Part shown: positions 14,001-27,885 of the stretch, in pieces
Layout of the letters: the number at the start of each line of letters is the position of its first letter
Numbering within the stretch: the first letter of the stretch is position 1
From: Ecdyonurus torrentis
Taxonomy: Eukaryota; Arthropoda; Insecta; Ephemeroptera; Heptageniidae
Assembly (NCBI GenBank): GCA_949318235.1
Contig: OX439127.1
Span: 30,104,196-30,168,195 of the forward strand
Direction: 5' to 3'
DNA: 64,000 nucleotides
The notes under the pieces: generated by a model
What the model was told of the DNA's origin: nothing
What the model saw: only the letters and a program-made list of their open reading frames with translations
The model's database searches: none
Translations under genes and position numbers: made by a program

Positions 14001-14106
14001 GAGGAAAAAATTGCTTACCTACAACAGTGAGTAAAATATTATCTAATAAAAGAGAAACATAAACAATTAGTACGAGCAGATACTTTGACTGCTTGACCCG
14101 TTCCAT
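5864..14106 (-). CDS. Vmat: Vesicular monoamine transporter (SLC18 family, MFS)
   Basis: Proton/amine antiporter that loads monoamines into synaptic vesicles. Ten exons, listed 5' to 3' on the minus strand: 14106-14019, 10425-10147, 8686-8612, 8441-8259, 8179-8139, 7781-7632, 7556-7413, 7133-6944, 6533-6388, 5968-5864; all phases match, 466 aa. The start ATG sits in a good context (GGCGATGG). TM1 holds the family signature LLLDNILLTVVVPIIP with the conserved Asp at about residue 22. Later motifs are ARSLHGV, LEPCLPIWLMET, WQLGTVF, GLGIGIVDAALVP and LVDVRQ (two further membrane Asp residues), then GFPWLMR. The first luminal loop is short and has an NST glycosylation sequon. The final exon gives an acidic tail ending DSDDSD, like other VMATs. 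If the exon-9 donor at 6387 is not used, a stop at 6352-6354 would give a different short tail. Intron 1 (10426-14018) carries a long hairpin repeat. Shorter than vertebrate VMATs, mainly in loop 1. VAChT is less likely because of the VMAT-type TM9-12 motifs. Confidence 0.93.
6019..6164. repeat. Compound microsatellite (CT)n-(CA)n-(TA)n
   Basis: (CT)n at 6019-6073, (CA)n at about 6087-6141 and (TA)n at 6142-6164, lying in the last intron of the VMAT gene. Confidence 0.95.
10785..10830. repeat. 32-nt perfect palindrome framed by 7-bp direct repeats
   Basis: 10792-10823 equals its own reverse complement (half-site CATTGAATTTAGAGTA) with no loop. TTAATAC occurs directly on both sides (10785-10791 and 10824-10830). 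Located in VMAT intron 1. Confidence 0.85.
12251..13143. mobile_element. Long near-perfect inverted repeat (foldback) in VMAT intron 1
   Basis: Two arms of about 420 nt in inverted orientation around a roughly 50-nt centre (about 12671-12722). Outer ends: AGTGGAAAAAAATTAGGACA at the left, reverse complement at the right. Inner arms share CGATTTATTAAAATATCT and AACAGAGTTAT. Only scattered mismatches are visible over the whole arm. No coding and no clear target duplication. A transcript through it would fold into a very long hairpin. Confidence 0.85.
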
Positions 14107-16394
14107 CGCCTAACGTTGTACAATCTGCACTAAGCACACATGCTTGTTAGACGTGGTATTTATGTTAGAATGAGATGGGATGCTCGTGGCGAACACCAGT
14201 TGCCACGGTGACGCAGGCAGGCAGGGAAGCAGCTTCGTTCTGACATTGGCCCGGGGTGGTTATGGAAAGAAGCTCCATGTTGCGCTCCAGTAGCCACAAT
14301 CACAGCTAACGCTATATCTCGTGTGTGCAGCTGTGCCCGCCTTGCTTACCACCCTCACATTGCACACCAGTTATAGCTATTCAATTCCCTCGATTTTCCT
14401 CTTCCTCTACTGATTGATTATTTAAACCCTCTTTATTCGGCATTGAGAAAACTTTCAAGCAAGAAAGAACGCGAAATAATTTAATAAATTACATAATATA
14501 CCCAAGTTCACTATTCTTAATTATTATTTTTTAATTTTATTTCTTTGCATACAATTTTATTTTCTGAAATTAAATTACTCAAATCTATTTACATTTAAAT
14601 TAATAAAAATTGATGCAGCATTATAAAACAATTTATTTCAAATCCACTATCTCTTTAATAATGAATCGTTGTAGTAAAATAGGACTCTATAGCATACAAT
14701 TTTTTCCCCAGGAAAATACAGTTATAAAATTTGTAATCAAAATTTCATTATAAGATTAATGATATTAATACAGTAATATATATTTTACAGGGATTTGAAT
14801 TTAAAACTATTAAAAATATATTGAATTAAAATCAATGAAAATTATCGCATGATTTATTTACAAAATTTTAACATCAACGATAGAAATACGCGGTATAATA
14901 AAATATTACATCGTGGTTAAAACAAATTAAATAATTTCATTGTTTTATTGTTTTCATATCATCAAAGTCTTATTTTTCTCCTCTTGCTCTAGGAACTTGA
15001 AAAGTCTTGGTAACTCAGTAAGTGATGAGAGTGATGACATCTATATATTATGAAATATGAGTTGTTTTTTTATCCCCTACTTCTTATCACAAAGAACCAC
15101 GCAATGTACACATCATTAAGTTTTCCACTTCAAAATCACACATTATGTCCAAATAACTGCATAATATATTTCCACTCGACGTTGTAATAGAAAACTATAC
15201 ATCTCTCACTCTGATCTCACAATTTATTACAAGACAGTTTTTATGAATTTACTTTGTAATACATATCATGTGCGTGTGTACTTATACATTAATACATTAT
15301 TAAGCATTTTTCACGTGCTAAAAAATTAAAATTTATAATTATAATGTTTTTAAATTTTATAAATAAGATATCAAATAAATATTCCAAAAAAGAAAAAAAA
15401 TATCACCATACGCAAATTTCTTTAATGCTTCTTTATAATTAATGTTTTGTTCCCATCTTTACTGCATTTTTTCCATAATATAATAATGCTATAATAATGT
15501 TAGTACTGTCTTAAATATGTATTCTAATTTTTTTTTCAGAATTTATATTATTATGTGTGTTATTTATTTACCTGTTTATTTAAACGATCCTCTCTTTTTT
15601 TTTCTTTGTAAAGGAAAAAAATTATAATAGATTATAATTAACTAACTTTTTAAGATGCTTGTAGTGGTTCCATACATCTTTTTGTTATATGTGTATAAAG
15701 AATGGAACTTTTAACTGACAAGAGAGCAGGAGAGAGAGAGAGAGAGAGAGAGAGAGGCAACAAAAAATATATATTATTGAAAATAGTCACAGCTGTGCAT
15801 TTCCAAATACATGAATGACGCAAAATGAAGGATAATACGTTTATCAAACTTCTTAATTAAATTGTAACAAACAATTTAATTATCATCAATTACTTTATTT
15901 AATGATATATATTTTTTTGATTTCATATAAGTGTTTCAAAAACAAACGTGCTCCGAATTGCTATATTGAAAATTTGATTTAATTGAAAATGAAAATAATA
16001 ATAATGCTAACATGAAAATAATCTGTAATATATAATTTTAATGAAATCAGTGTACTGAAAATTCTTTTTGATTGTTAAAAAAAAAGTAAATGAAACGCAT
16101 AATAATAGCACCAATTAATAGCATAATTATATTTCTATATACAACCCTACATTTGTGTAAAATAAAAATGCATTGAAATGCTTTAAAGATTAAGATATAA
16201 AACAAAAACAATTTTTTTATTATTAAATGATATTTAATCCATCTTAATAAATTTGAAGAAAATACAATATTACATATCACTATAATTAAGTCACATTTAT
16301 TTTAATATTAGTGTGTTTTTTTATAATAGAACTACAAATTCTAGCTCTTTTTATCAAAAACTAAAAAGATGAGAGTATGTTAGCAATTTGGAAA
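14107..16394. other. Intergenic region between VMAT 5' end and GPCR 3' end
   Basis: 14107-14400 is markedly less AT-rich than its surroundings and lies immediately upstream of the VMAT start on the minus strand, so it is the likely 5'UTR/promoter region. The rest is AT-rich, with a short (AG)n at 15729-15756. No further gene seen. Confidence 0.5.
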
Positions 16395-19300
16395 TTAAAA
16401 TCTGGTTACTTTATGTGGAGAAGGAGGTGAGTCATATCTCTCGTAAGTATTTTCTGGCGAAGGTGAAAGTCGATCACGTGACGTGGAGCCTCCGTGTAAT
16501 GTATTGTCATGGCTAATTGGATAGCCACTTCGGCAAGCAACTACAGTAGATGCTGCTGAACCCGAACCGCCAGCCATCGGATGTTCAGAATAGTAGTTAG
16601 GATTTGCAAGACCAGTGCTGCTGGAATAAGGCATATTTCGATTTGCAGGTGAAGCACGAGGAGATATACGATCAGTCGAACGATTTGCTACTGCACAGTG
16701 GCTTATTGGGTTGACAGAATCATACAGGGCCTGAAAAATGTAGGCAGACTTATTGCAAATGCAAGCAAACTTAAATATTCACTCATTCATTCACTCATTT
16801 ACAATGATTAATGCATTCTTTCTTATTGCAAATAAATTAATGAAACGTATAGCATAATTGTATATTATATGATAAACGCTATAACACCAACTCGTTTATA
16901 TTGAAATCAAAACGGATGAGAAAATAATTTTATTCCAAAAATTCTTATATTGGTATCATGATATATAATCAAGATATGAACGGACCATATAATGAAATGT
17001 GAATTTTTTTTTATTGTGCTATAAAAACAACCTGCAATACTTTTATGCTCACAGAGTAGCACCCTTTACAGGCTGTATAATTTTATTATTATTTTTTTTT
17101 TTACAGTTGAATATTTATGAATAGAAATCACACCTAATTTAAAATGTGTGGATTCATGATTCCATAAGATAGCTATAGATTATTTACCTGATGACTAGAG
17201 CGATAGTTGATGTCCAATACACTATTGGTGTGCAAGCCAGCTGCCGTGCACGGCAACGCTGATGCAAGACGCGCACGTGCTACTGAAGAAACCATTAAGT
17301 AGGTGCGTGGAATGAAGACAGCAACGAGCACAGTTGAAGCACTTGCTACAAGTCCTGCTGCAGCAGATGGGGCACGCCATTCAACGGGGGCCAAAATATA
17401 GGCTGAGAGCCAAGCTAGCCATGAGATTGTATAGAGAACAGTTGCGACAGTAAAGCACAGACCTTCACGGTAATTGCGTTTAGATCTAGCCACCATTGGA
17501 CAAACAATTAAAAGTATAAACAAGAGTAACATATCATAACTTAGCATCAATAGGAATGGCACTCCATCCGAGTTGCATGTTACAGCACCACCGTGATCGA
17601 TACTATTCGTTTCTGACCCCGTATTCAATATTAGAGGTGAGTGTAGAACCCACAACTGCACGGTCAAAGCAACCTGTAAAAATATTGTCTAAAATGAAAA
17701 ACAGAATACTGCATAAAAGAGCAACAGCTCAATATTACAATTAGTTATTATAGTCACACAAAATTCATGCACTAAAAAGCTTATGTTGTATTGTTGTATT
17801 GTAACATATAAATGAAAATAATATATATATAATTATATTTCTATAACACATTATTATAATATTATTCTTACCTGTACTGCGAGGATAAAAAACCAGAGAG
17901 TGGCTTGTAGATATCCATTGACATGACTCATAAATCCTTGATCATCAGTAGTCGCCAGCATGATCGCTCTCGCTAGCATCGTGGCCAACAACAATGCATG
18001 ACCTACTGATGTCCCCAACTCACGCAAAGCGCATAGTAATCGTGGTCCAGAAGCACAGAATGGGAGAACTGCTAGATACGCTAGTACCACAGCAAATAGC
18101 AAAATAAAAGAAAACGTGGGGTTTCCCTCTAGCACGTCACCTACAACAATTAAGTTATTCTTATTGTATATTTTATATACGTAGTTAATGGAATTGTATA
18201 AAAAAATATCAATATGATGATATTCAAGCACAGTTTTTAAACCATCTTAAGATTCTTAAGTGTGAATATAAATGTGAATGTGAATATTTTTATATCGAAT
18301 AGGGGAGCCCAAAGATATAAAAGAATCGATGGCGTAAAATGGGAAATTTTACTATATTGACTGAAATTTTAAAGTTAATTATAACTCTTCTTCCTGCTAT
18401 ACAGAAGGTTATATCTAATTATTATTATGTTTTCAAAGCAAGATTAAAAAAAAAAAAAATGAATGAATGAATGAATGAATGAATGAATGAATGAATGAAT
18501 GAATGAATGAATGAATGAATGAATGAATGAATGAATGAATGAATGAATGAATGAATGAATGAATGAATGAATGAATGAATGAATGAATGAATGAATGAAT
18601 GAATGAATGAATGAATGAATGAATGAATGAATGAATGAATGAATGAATGAATGAATGAATGAATGAATGAATGAGTTAAAAAAATTTAACATTGAATTAA
18701 TGAAACCCGTAGAAAGTTTTAAGTTTAAATTTTTCAAGTATAAGGTAATCAATAATAACTATGGGGAGAAAATGGGACATTTTTCAGGGCAATACCAGGA
18801 TACAATATGTAATCAGGCCATTAAGCACGCTTAAAATAAATTATTCAATCTAAACAACCAGTTAAAGAAGCCACAGACTTAATTTGTGTTAAAATTAACT
18901 TGAAAATTAGGAATCACTGGCTTGAAAAAACAGTCTTTTATTTACTTTATTTAACTTAACTTTGCTATATCTGTTATTAAAAAAAATTAGCAACAGACTT
19001 TTCTACAACTGTTTTAATCCAGACCTTTGCAGATTCGTACTGCGATGAAGATGGCAATTGCAATCGCACAAGTCACCCCCACTGATGCTACAGAGACAAC
19101 AGCTGCCACCCAAACTTGATGTCTCCAACGTAGAAACTGCCAAATGGAGGCTCTGGTGACCACATTAAGACACACGCACGAGTTACAACGAGGTATAGAT
19201 GACGTCACTAAATCTCCAATATCCAGAGAAATCGAAGTACTGGCTTCGAGAGTCGTTAGCACCTCAAGCCTAGACTGATTTGGAACTACGCGTCCAATTC

Positions 19301-21443
19301 GAATTTCTGGATCACCACTCAATAACCAAGATTCCGGAGGAATGCTCAATTCGAAAGTATCTTCTTCTTCTGAGCTTTCAACCTATAACAAATTTATGAA
19401 AAACAATCTAAGAATTTTGATAACTTTAATCACTGCCATGATTAATATATTTTATATATAAAAAAAATATATATATATTGTTTTGTCATCATTTCAATTT
19501 TTAATAATTTTATATTAATTTTTTTTTTTTGAAGTCACCGCCGTGTTAACTTTGTCTAACATGTGAGCATATAGCGAACTCTTCCCTTCCATCCATCCAT
19601 CCATCCAGTTTTTTTTTTTTTTTTTTTTAATTGCACAAAAATTATTTTCATTTTTTTGAACTTTCGTATAAAGTTAATAAAATATCAAATACTTAGAAAA
19701 ACGTAATACCATTCTTTATAATATGGTAGTATACTAACATTTGAATGTTGTATGAGTGGTCTTAATTCTGAGCACATGCCATTATATTCAGAACCACAAT
19801 CAGTCTCCAGTGCCATTTGGAGTTGATGCACTGTGCTGAATACTTTCTGCGTTATTCTTTGCAGCATTGCACCTGGCACCTCGTACTGAGCCCATTCAGC
19901 TACCTCTTGCAATCGTGGTCCCATTAATAATTGTTGCAGTTTATCTCCTGCAATTCCAGTGCAAGCAATAATCCAAGTATCGGGACGAAGTTGCAATGAT
20001 TCAATTTCTGTAAATGATGAGTTACATTTAATTTGATATTAATAAAAGTTATATAATAAGAGAGCTATGTGCAAAGTTACTGCAATTATAAAATCTTAAT
20101 CTTAAATATGTATGCAAAGAATATAATCATTTTAAGTATAGTTTAAGTTTCTGTTTACTCTAAGAACATTTAATTATGTTTAAAATATCTATAATAATTA
20201 TTCAGTCAAGATATATAAAAATATATTGGGAAAATACATATTAAGTCAAGAAATTAAAACAATGGATACATTGGGGGAAAAAAGTACTATAAATCCTAGA
20301 CTAGCAAGTAACCCTCGCTGTATAACTGTGTGAACGATCCAAGTTATACTGTACAGCTCTGGCCAAAAGTACAAAAGTACAAAAGTGCAAAAGTACGTGC
20401 GTCAAATTCTTGCGCGCATTTTTATAGGATTGTTATAATGTACAACTGCCCTATATATATAACTACAAGCAACTTTAGTACGCGGGCTTGCGAAAGCAAA
20501 CGTTATATATAATTATATTATAATATGTATTTGCTTCATTACGCCCGCGCAATAAATGCTTAGTATTGTTGGAAACTATAACAGCCGAATTTCATCAATG
20601 TTTCTTTATTTTTAATAAATAACTTAATTTATTGATTTGACCAAAACTGTGAGTTTTATAAAATAAATTTTCTATTTTATTTAATGCGTAATTGTTGTAC
20701 GTAATCAATGTTTAAGATCTTATTTAAAATTCAAAAAGGTAGTCTTTGCATAAATAAATGCAATGCAAATGGATATCTGAAACTCATATTGCAAAGGCTT
20801 GGAGAGCTAAGATTTCAAGGTTAATAATACCATTCATAAATTCTAAAAGAACATAACGTTATCAATTCAAAACATTAAAACATCATCAATCATTTCATAG
20901 TACGTAAGTGTATAAGCTACAATATAACCCAATTAAGTCACCCAAAAATAATATGATCTTCTTTGTGCTCCTTTATTGAGATAAAAAGTTTTTTAATATA
21001 AATTTTATATATGCAAAATATCACACAAATAGAAATGAGTGGGATTAGGATGGTGACTAAGGTTAGGGGGAATCTCTATTGCAATGCAGTTTTGTTTTTG
21101 TTTGTTTTTTTCCACGTAGCTTACCTTCCTCCACGATTTCCCATGTTTCATCGATTGGCACCAAGATCCAATGCAAATCCACATCACTAGTACGATTGAT
21201 AGTTGAAGCTTCCGCACGAATGACTGACCATGGAGCAAGCATCACTACTGTACCACTAACAGGTAACTTGTCAGCAAAATATTCAGATTCTTCACTGAAA
21301 ATTAAAAAGATTGCATCAAGGGAAAAGTGCAGATTGTAATTTTTTATACAACTTGCATTATATATTATATAATATACTATAATATATACTATATATTATA
21401 TATATATAATATATTATAGTATAATATAATATATAATGCAAGT

Positions 21444-21483
<40 letters not shown>

Positions 21484-24183
21484 TTTAAAAATATTTACTT
21501 ATTTTTCTGAGTGATAATATTTATATGAGCTGAAGCATTTGATTATTTTATTAAAATGTAGCTGAACTGCAACCAAAGTTATTATTGGTCATTATTTTAT
21601 TTTTACCTTAATAATACAATTTTTTTATTTTTCTGAATAAAATCACTATTTTTATATAATATACTCACTCTTCGTTATGCAAAAGTTCCTTCCAAGTTAC
21701 ACATACATTTCTTTGCGTCGCTGCAAAACCAAAATCGTTCATGGGCTGCACAGTATGAGACAAAACTGCGGCCTCCGAACGATTGAGAGCTCGCACGAGC
21801 GCGGCTGCTGTATGTGCCAGATTTTTACTAGGGGTAGTATCTGAGAATGCATCGGGATGAAGTTGAAGGTCTAGTGCCTCCAAAAAAGAGCGCACAGAGT
21901 TCGCTCCTTGCGCAGAACTGAGGACACCTGATATGCAAATAAAAAAATAAAAACAGTTCCTTAGAACCTGAAACTTATGTTTGATTTTCGGTATATCATA
22001 CTTTATGACATCTAATAAAATTTAGAACACAGAATTATTCTTATCTTAACAACCACAAAATTACACTATTTTCCCCACTAAAAAATCAATTATAAAACAA
22101 AGAAATTAATTACACCACAAAAAAGTACAAACCTTGGTTGTGAAGCATTTAATATTGTATTTGTCCTTCTTTAAAAGCATAAAACTGTTTTCTTTTGTTA
22201 AAATTTTAATAAGGAACAGAGTACTCTCTATGTTGGTTGGTTTGAACTTGTATGAAAATATAAACTACAAATTTTACCACGAAAATATTATAATAAAAAA
22301 TGTTAGTTTGCTAAATATGCTATTGTCGTTCAGTTGCAAATATATTACTTACCTAAGGAGTAACGATCGCTGCATTCTTTTTTAGAAAATGCAGAAAGAA
22401 TAGCTCGTTGAGTTGCTCGATCATTTGTGCAAGTATCAAAAACTTCAAGACCTGTACACATATAACATTAAAAAGTATACATATTTAAGAGTTACAGTAT
22501 TAGTTTAGATTTAATTCTTATTTGTGTCTATTTGTTGCGTGAAATAAATATTGTCTATTTTCTTTATTGAACTTATTTGGTCTGGTATACACATTTATGT
22601 TTACTTTCACAATTTTTTTCTTAGATATAACTGTACAGTACTGTATTACAGAGAATAAAGACTGTTCCTTTAATATTATAAAATGTATACATACATTTAT
22701 AAATATACAGTAGTGTGCAGTACAGTGTACTATGATAAAAACGTGGTTGTACTGTTGTACTTACATGCTAAGGAAAATAGTATGTTTACGTATTGTATTC
22801 GCGTGTCTACTTGATCATGTTCCAAAACAACGTAATTGACATACCTCTAAAAATAAATTTATTACTGTGTGGGTGTGGATGCAAGCAATGTTCTATTTTA
22901 AAAGGCATAGTATTATGCAATGAAAACGCTTTTTGAGAATGCAACTGTATTGCAATATCTTGAAGGAAACAAATGTATCTTGTATCTTGAAATCATTTAA
23001 AGGAATTTTACAGAAGATACATATATATATATAATTTGTTTTATATTTATTGGTATTATAGTTTAATAACATACACGATATCAATAAATAATATAACAAA
23101 ATGTCATGGTTTTGTCAGAAATTTTTCTATCTGCGTAAAGAGATAATTTATGCAAAAAAAGTGATGTAAAAATACACGCACACATAGAATCGTGTTATAA
23201 AAGTTCAAAATATTTGTCAAAACTAGACACTGCATCATGCTCTGCGCAAGCCTTTGAATTTATAAGTAACATAATATTGAGTCCAAAAAATCCATGACAG
23301 TAAGTTCAACATTTTTGAGACTTGTTTTTGTTTACATAAAATAATATGTTTAAAGGTAGTAAAATCTAAATGCATGCACGCTCTATTAGGTGAAAACCTC
23401 TAAATTTATATATATTATATAATATATAAATATATATAAAATTATATTATAATATATTATAATATTAATTTATAAGCAACATGAAATTGCATAATAATGT
23501 TGCTCCCTGTGAATAGATCATAATCATATTATGAATATTCGTAATATTTTTTAAAGCAATTTAGTATAGTACGTACCGATTGTAACTCCAGGTATCAAGT
23601 TTAAAGTATTTGCTGATGAAACTGCCCAGGCTGTTGCTGCCATTTGCTGCAGTCCCTTCGTGACTGGAAGGGAGCAATTATCTCCCGTATGACCATCCAA
23701 CAAAGCTGAAATTTGAAGTAAAATATTAATTGTGTAATGCAATGGACCACTTGCAATAAAATTTTTTTAATTGTTGCAAAAAGTAAGTGAAATGATTTTT
23801 TTCATAAGAAATGCATTAAGATTATTTCAAATTCTTTTAAAGAGTTCGTTCATTGCAAGTAGTCCATTAAATTGTTGCAATTTTTTATTATTTTCATCGG
23901 TGTGTTTGCTCATAATTATGTTGTATGTGTACTCAGATATCGGACTCATGCGATAGTTACAATAATATTCCACCCTTCCTTTAGTTCTGATTATATTGAT
24001 AAATCGAGGACGTCTCTGTTATAATGTTTAAATGATTTATTTATAACTATTTATTTATTACTATTATTTTTTGCTCAGACACGGAAAATTCTCAAATTTG
24101 GCCTCGTTTGAACGATTTTAGTATTATTATTATTTTAATTCCGAGTCCATGGACATTGAAACTATAGCGCAACATCATCGAAA

Positions 24184-24262
<79 letters not shown>

Positions 24263-24536
24263 TACGTATAAAATATAAATGTGAGAGCTATAAATAAAAA
24301 TTATAAGATAATAAATATTTTTTTGCTGGTTGTCAGTTATTCTGATGGAGCACGTATACTGTACGAGTGTATTTATACTCATATTGTATCATACCTGTAA
24401 TTATAGCATCACCAGTAATAGCAATGGTTGGAGCACTAGGTTTTGGCTCACAAAGTGCACTTTCACCATTAGTAAGTGTAGACAGGCAGAGTATCCATGT
24501 CAAAATATTAAGTAGAGGAATAGCTTTTTTCTTCAT
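16395..24536 (-). CDS. Class C (7tm_3) G-protein-coupled receptor, orphan type
   Basis: Ten exons 5' to 3': 24536-24395, 23705-23577, 22451-22353, 21927-21669, 21294-21125, 20007-19739, 19382-19025, 18140-17872, 17673-17188, 16730-16395; in phase throughout, 838 aa. The start ATG follows an acceptor two bases upstream (24539-24540), so a non-coding 5' exon exists. Residues 1-28 form a signal peptide. About 30-440 is an extracellular ligand-binding-like region with the class C motif LEVFDTC and sequons NRS, NRT and NQS. No full cysteine-rich domain is present, only the short RCNSCVC. TM1 is about 446-471. The TM3 region has LLCALREL, and TM6-7 have NYREGLCFTVATVLY and VFIPRTYLM. The 200-residue tail is Ser/Pro-rich with proline-directed sites (SPRASP, SPPSP). 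The FIPRTYLM/KVY-type TM7 end marks class C. YREG recalls the Boss/GPRC5 and related insect orphan receptors, so I do not assign an orthologue. The exon 7 donor (19024) is GTCTGG, very weak. Confidence 0.88.
18459..18674. repeat. (ATGA)n tetranucleotide array
   Basis: About 54 uninterrupted copies of GAAT/ATGA in the GPCR intron between exons 7 and 8. It creates an artificial minus-strand reading frame of repeated FIHS. Confidence 0.97.
20352..20395. mobile_element. Tc1/mariner-like terminus fused to an 8-bp tandem repeat
   Basis: TA followed by CAGCTCTGGCCAAAAGTA, which resembles the terminal sequence of Tc1-like transposons. It runs into four copies of CAAAAGTA (one variant). No matching inverted end was found nearby, so this is probably a fragment in a GPCR intron. 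Confidence 0.45.
24180..24253. repeat. (AAAT)n array
   Basis: About 17 copies of AAAT followed by a few AAT units, in the first coding intron of the GPCR gene. Confidence 0.95.
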
Positions 24537-25166
24537 TTCTGAAAATAAAAAATTAGGAACACAACATTTGCGCATATTATTACGAGTAAGACAAACACAA
24601 AAGTCTAGCAATTAAAAAAGAAATATATATGTATATTGTTTATATTAAACGATTTTCCTTTTCAAACGTCATTCTTAAACTATTTCCTAAATGTCTTTAA
24701 AATACATAATATACATATGTGAAGCGATGACGGACCGATCTAGAATCGCATTTTGTTGCGTCATATTTTGCAATACAAAATGTGAGTAAGAACAAAATTA
24801 AATGAATATACAGGCTAAAGAAACCATATTTCATAAACAACTAATAATACTTTATTTATCCATGCAACTTGTTTGCAACCAATAAATAGTTTCTGTTAAT
24901 TTTATGTATAATATTTTGCCAATGATAAAAAATTATAATTATTGCTTTAAATTATCAATAATATGAATTAGAAATACTGAGAATTAGGAGAAAAATAAAA
25001 ACTTATGCCAACAATAATAAGCTTCTAAATAAATAAAAATGAAATAATAATAATAAATATAAAAAAACGTACGAAACTATAAAGAGCAAATTTTACTATA
25101 AGATTAAAGCATTACTGACTTACAGTTACTAATCATAATCATTATAATATTACGGGGAATATATTG

Positions 25167-25324
<158 letters not shown>

Positions 25325-25796
25325 TATATTGGGGGGAGAATATTATTATTGCATGGCATATAATGGGGTCGATTTTTATGTTAACCAATATTTCATTTAT
25401 ATTACTGAAACTTTTAAAAACATCTAGAGTAACAAATATCACCCCTAACATGGTCAACAAAAGAAACTAACAGCTTTAAAAAATGAACATTGTTTATAAA
25501 AAAATAGTTAAAAAAATAAAAATAAGCTTCTAGCGCGGCATTATTTATATTACCCTCGACCTGGGATAATGTAATGGAAGCAATGTATTGCTACTTTTGT
25601 TATTTTTATTCGTCAGCAATTTGTTTTGTTTTGTTTAATGAATCGTTTTGTTTACTTTTATCGAAAAAGTGTCCCACCCCTTATGCTATCCTTTTACTTT
25701 ATAAGTTGTAATAACTTCCAGCTTAAATTATTAAAATTAAAAAAAAAGTACAAAAAAAAAGTACAAAAAAAAAGTACAAAAAAAAGTACAAAAAAA

Positions 25797-26935
<1,139 letters not shown>

Positions 26936-27262
26936 AAATATAAAACAATAATTTTAAGAAATTATAATCGTATATAAATCAGCTTCACTTGAGAAGTACA
27001 CAAATATTCTATGTGTTCACCTCCCCTTGCTACGGAAACAATAATCAAGTGGAAAATGTTTGCGCGCGTGAGTGTTTTATTTTCCCCCCTTTTTTACTTC
27101 CAACCTTATAATGCATACACAATACTATATGAGATGATTCATCGTTGGATTGAAACATTTGTAAGCATAGAGTCAAAATATTTTATCACGGTATTATAAC
27201 AATATACGCACACAATTTACTCAGTTTCAAAATTTTTTGGTTCTATTTTGCATATGTGTCTT

Positions 27263-27363
<101 letters not shown>

Positions 27364-27853
27364 CAATGACAGTTACAGACTGTGGTTAAAAGAGAGTCGA
27401 AAAATTTGCCTAAAAACTCGTAAGGCTAACCCTCGAGAAGGGGGCTGGGTAGCTCAGAACACCTTGCGCTCGCCGCAGGTGTGATTTTTTACAACAGAAA
27501 TCGTCTAATTTTAATATCAAAATACAATTAGTGGAAATTTCATTATTTACAAAATGTTTGCTGTTTCAGACTTTTTTTTTCTTCTTGAAATATGAATTTT
27601 GCGTGTAGAAATTTATTAACAACACGTCACAAGAGGTAAGTAGATTAGTGAGCTGAGTATAGGTTTCGCTACAGTGCATACATATAAAGTGACTTTCCTA
27701 ATAAGAAATAAATCAATTATTCAAAGGTGTCTCATCGAATTATTCTATGCAATAATCTAAACTCCAATTTTAATGACACTTTTCAAAAACAGAGAATTAG
27801 TTCGTAAGATTAAGCTTGGTTGTTCTTAATTTTGTTGTATTTTTTTTTTGGGC

Positions 27854-27885
<32 letters not shown>

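Noticed and set aside
18444..18752. 102-aa frame of repeated FIHS
   Set aside because: Artefact of the ATGA array in a GPCR intron.
21345..21455. AT-rich palindrome around ACTTGCATTATATATTATAT
   Set aside because: Mostly TA repeat; the unique paired part (ACTTGCAT / ATGCAAGT) is too short to call an element.
27437..27500. tRNA-like GGGCTGGGTAGCTCAG
   Set aside because: Only the 5' D-arm-like segment fits; no B box, anticodon stem or acceptor pairing could be found, so neither a tRNA nor a demonstrable SINE head.
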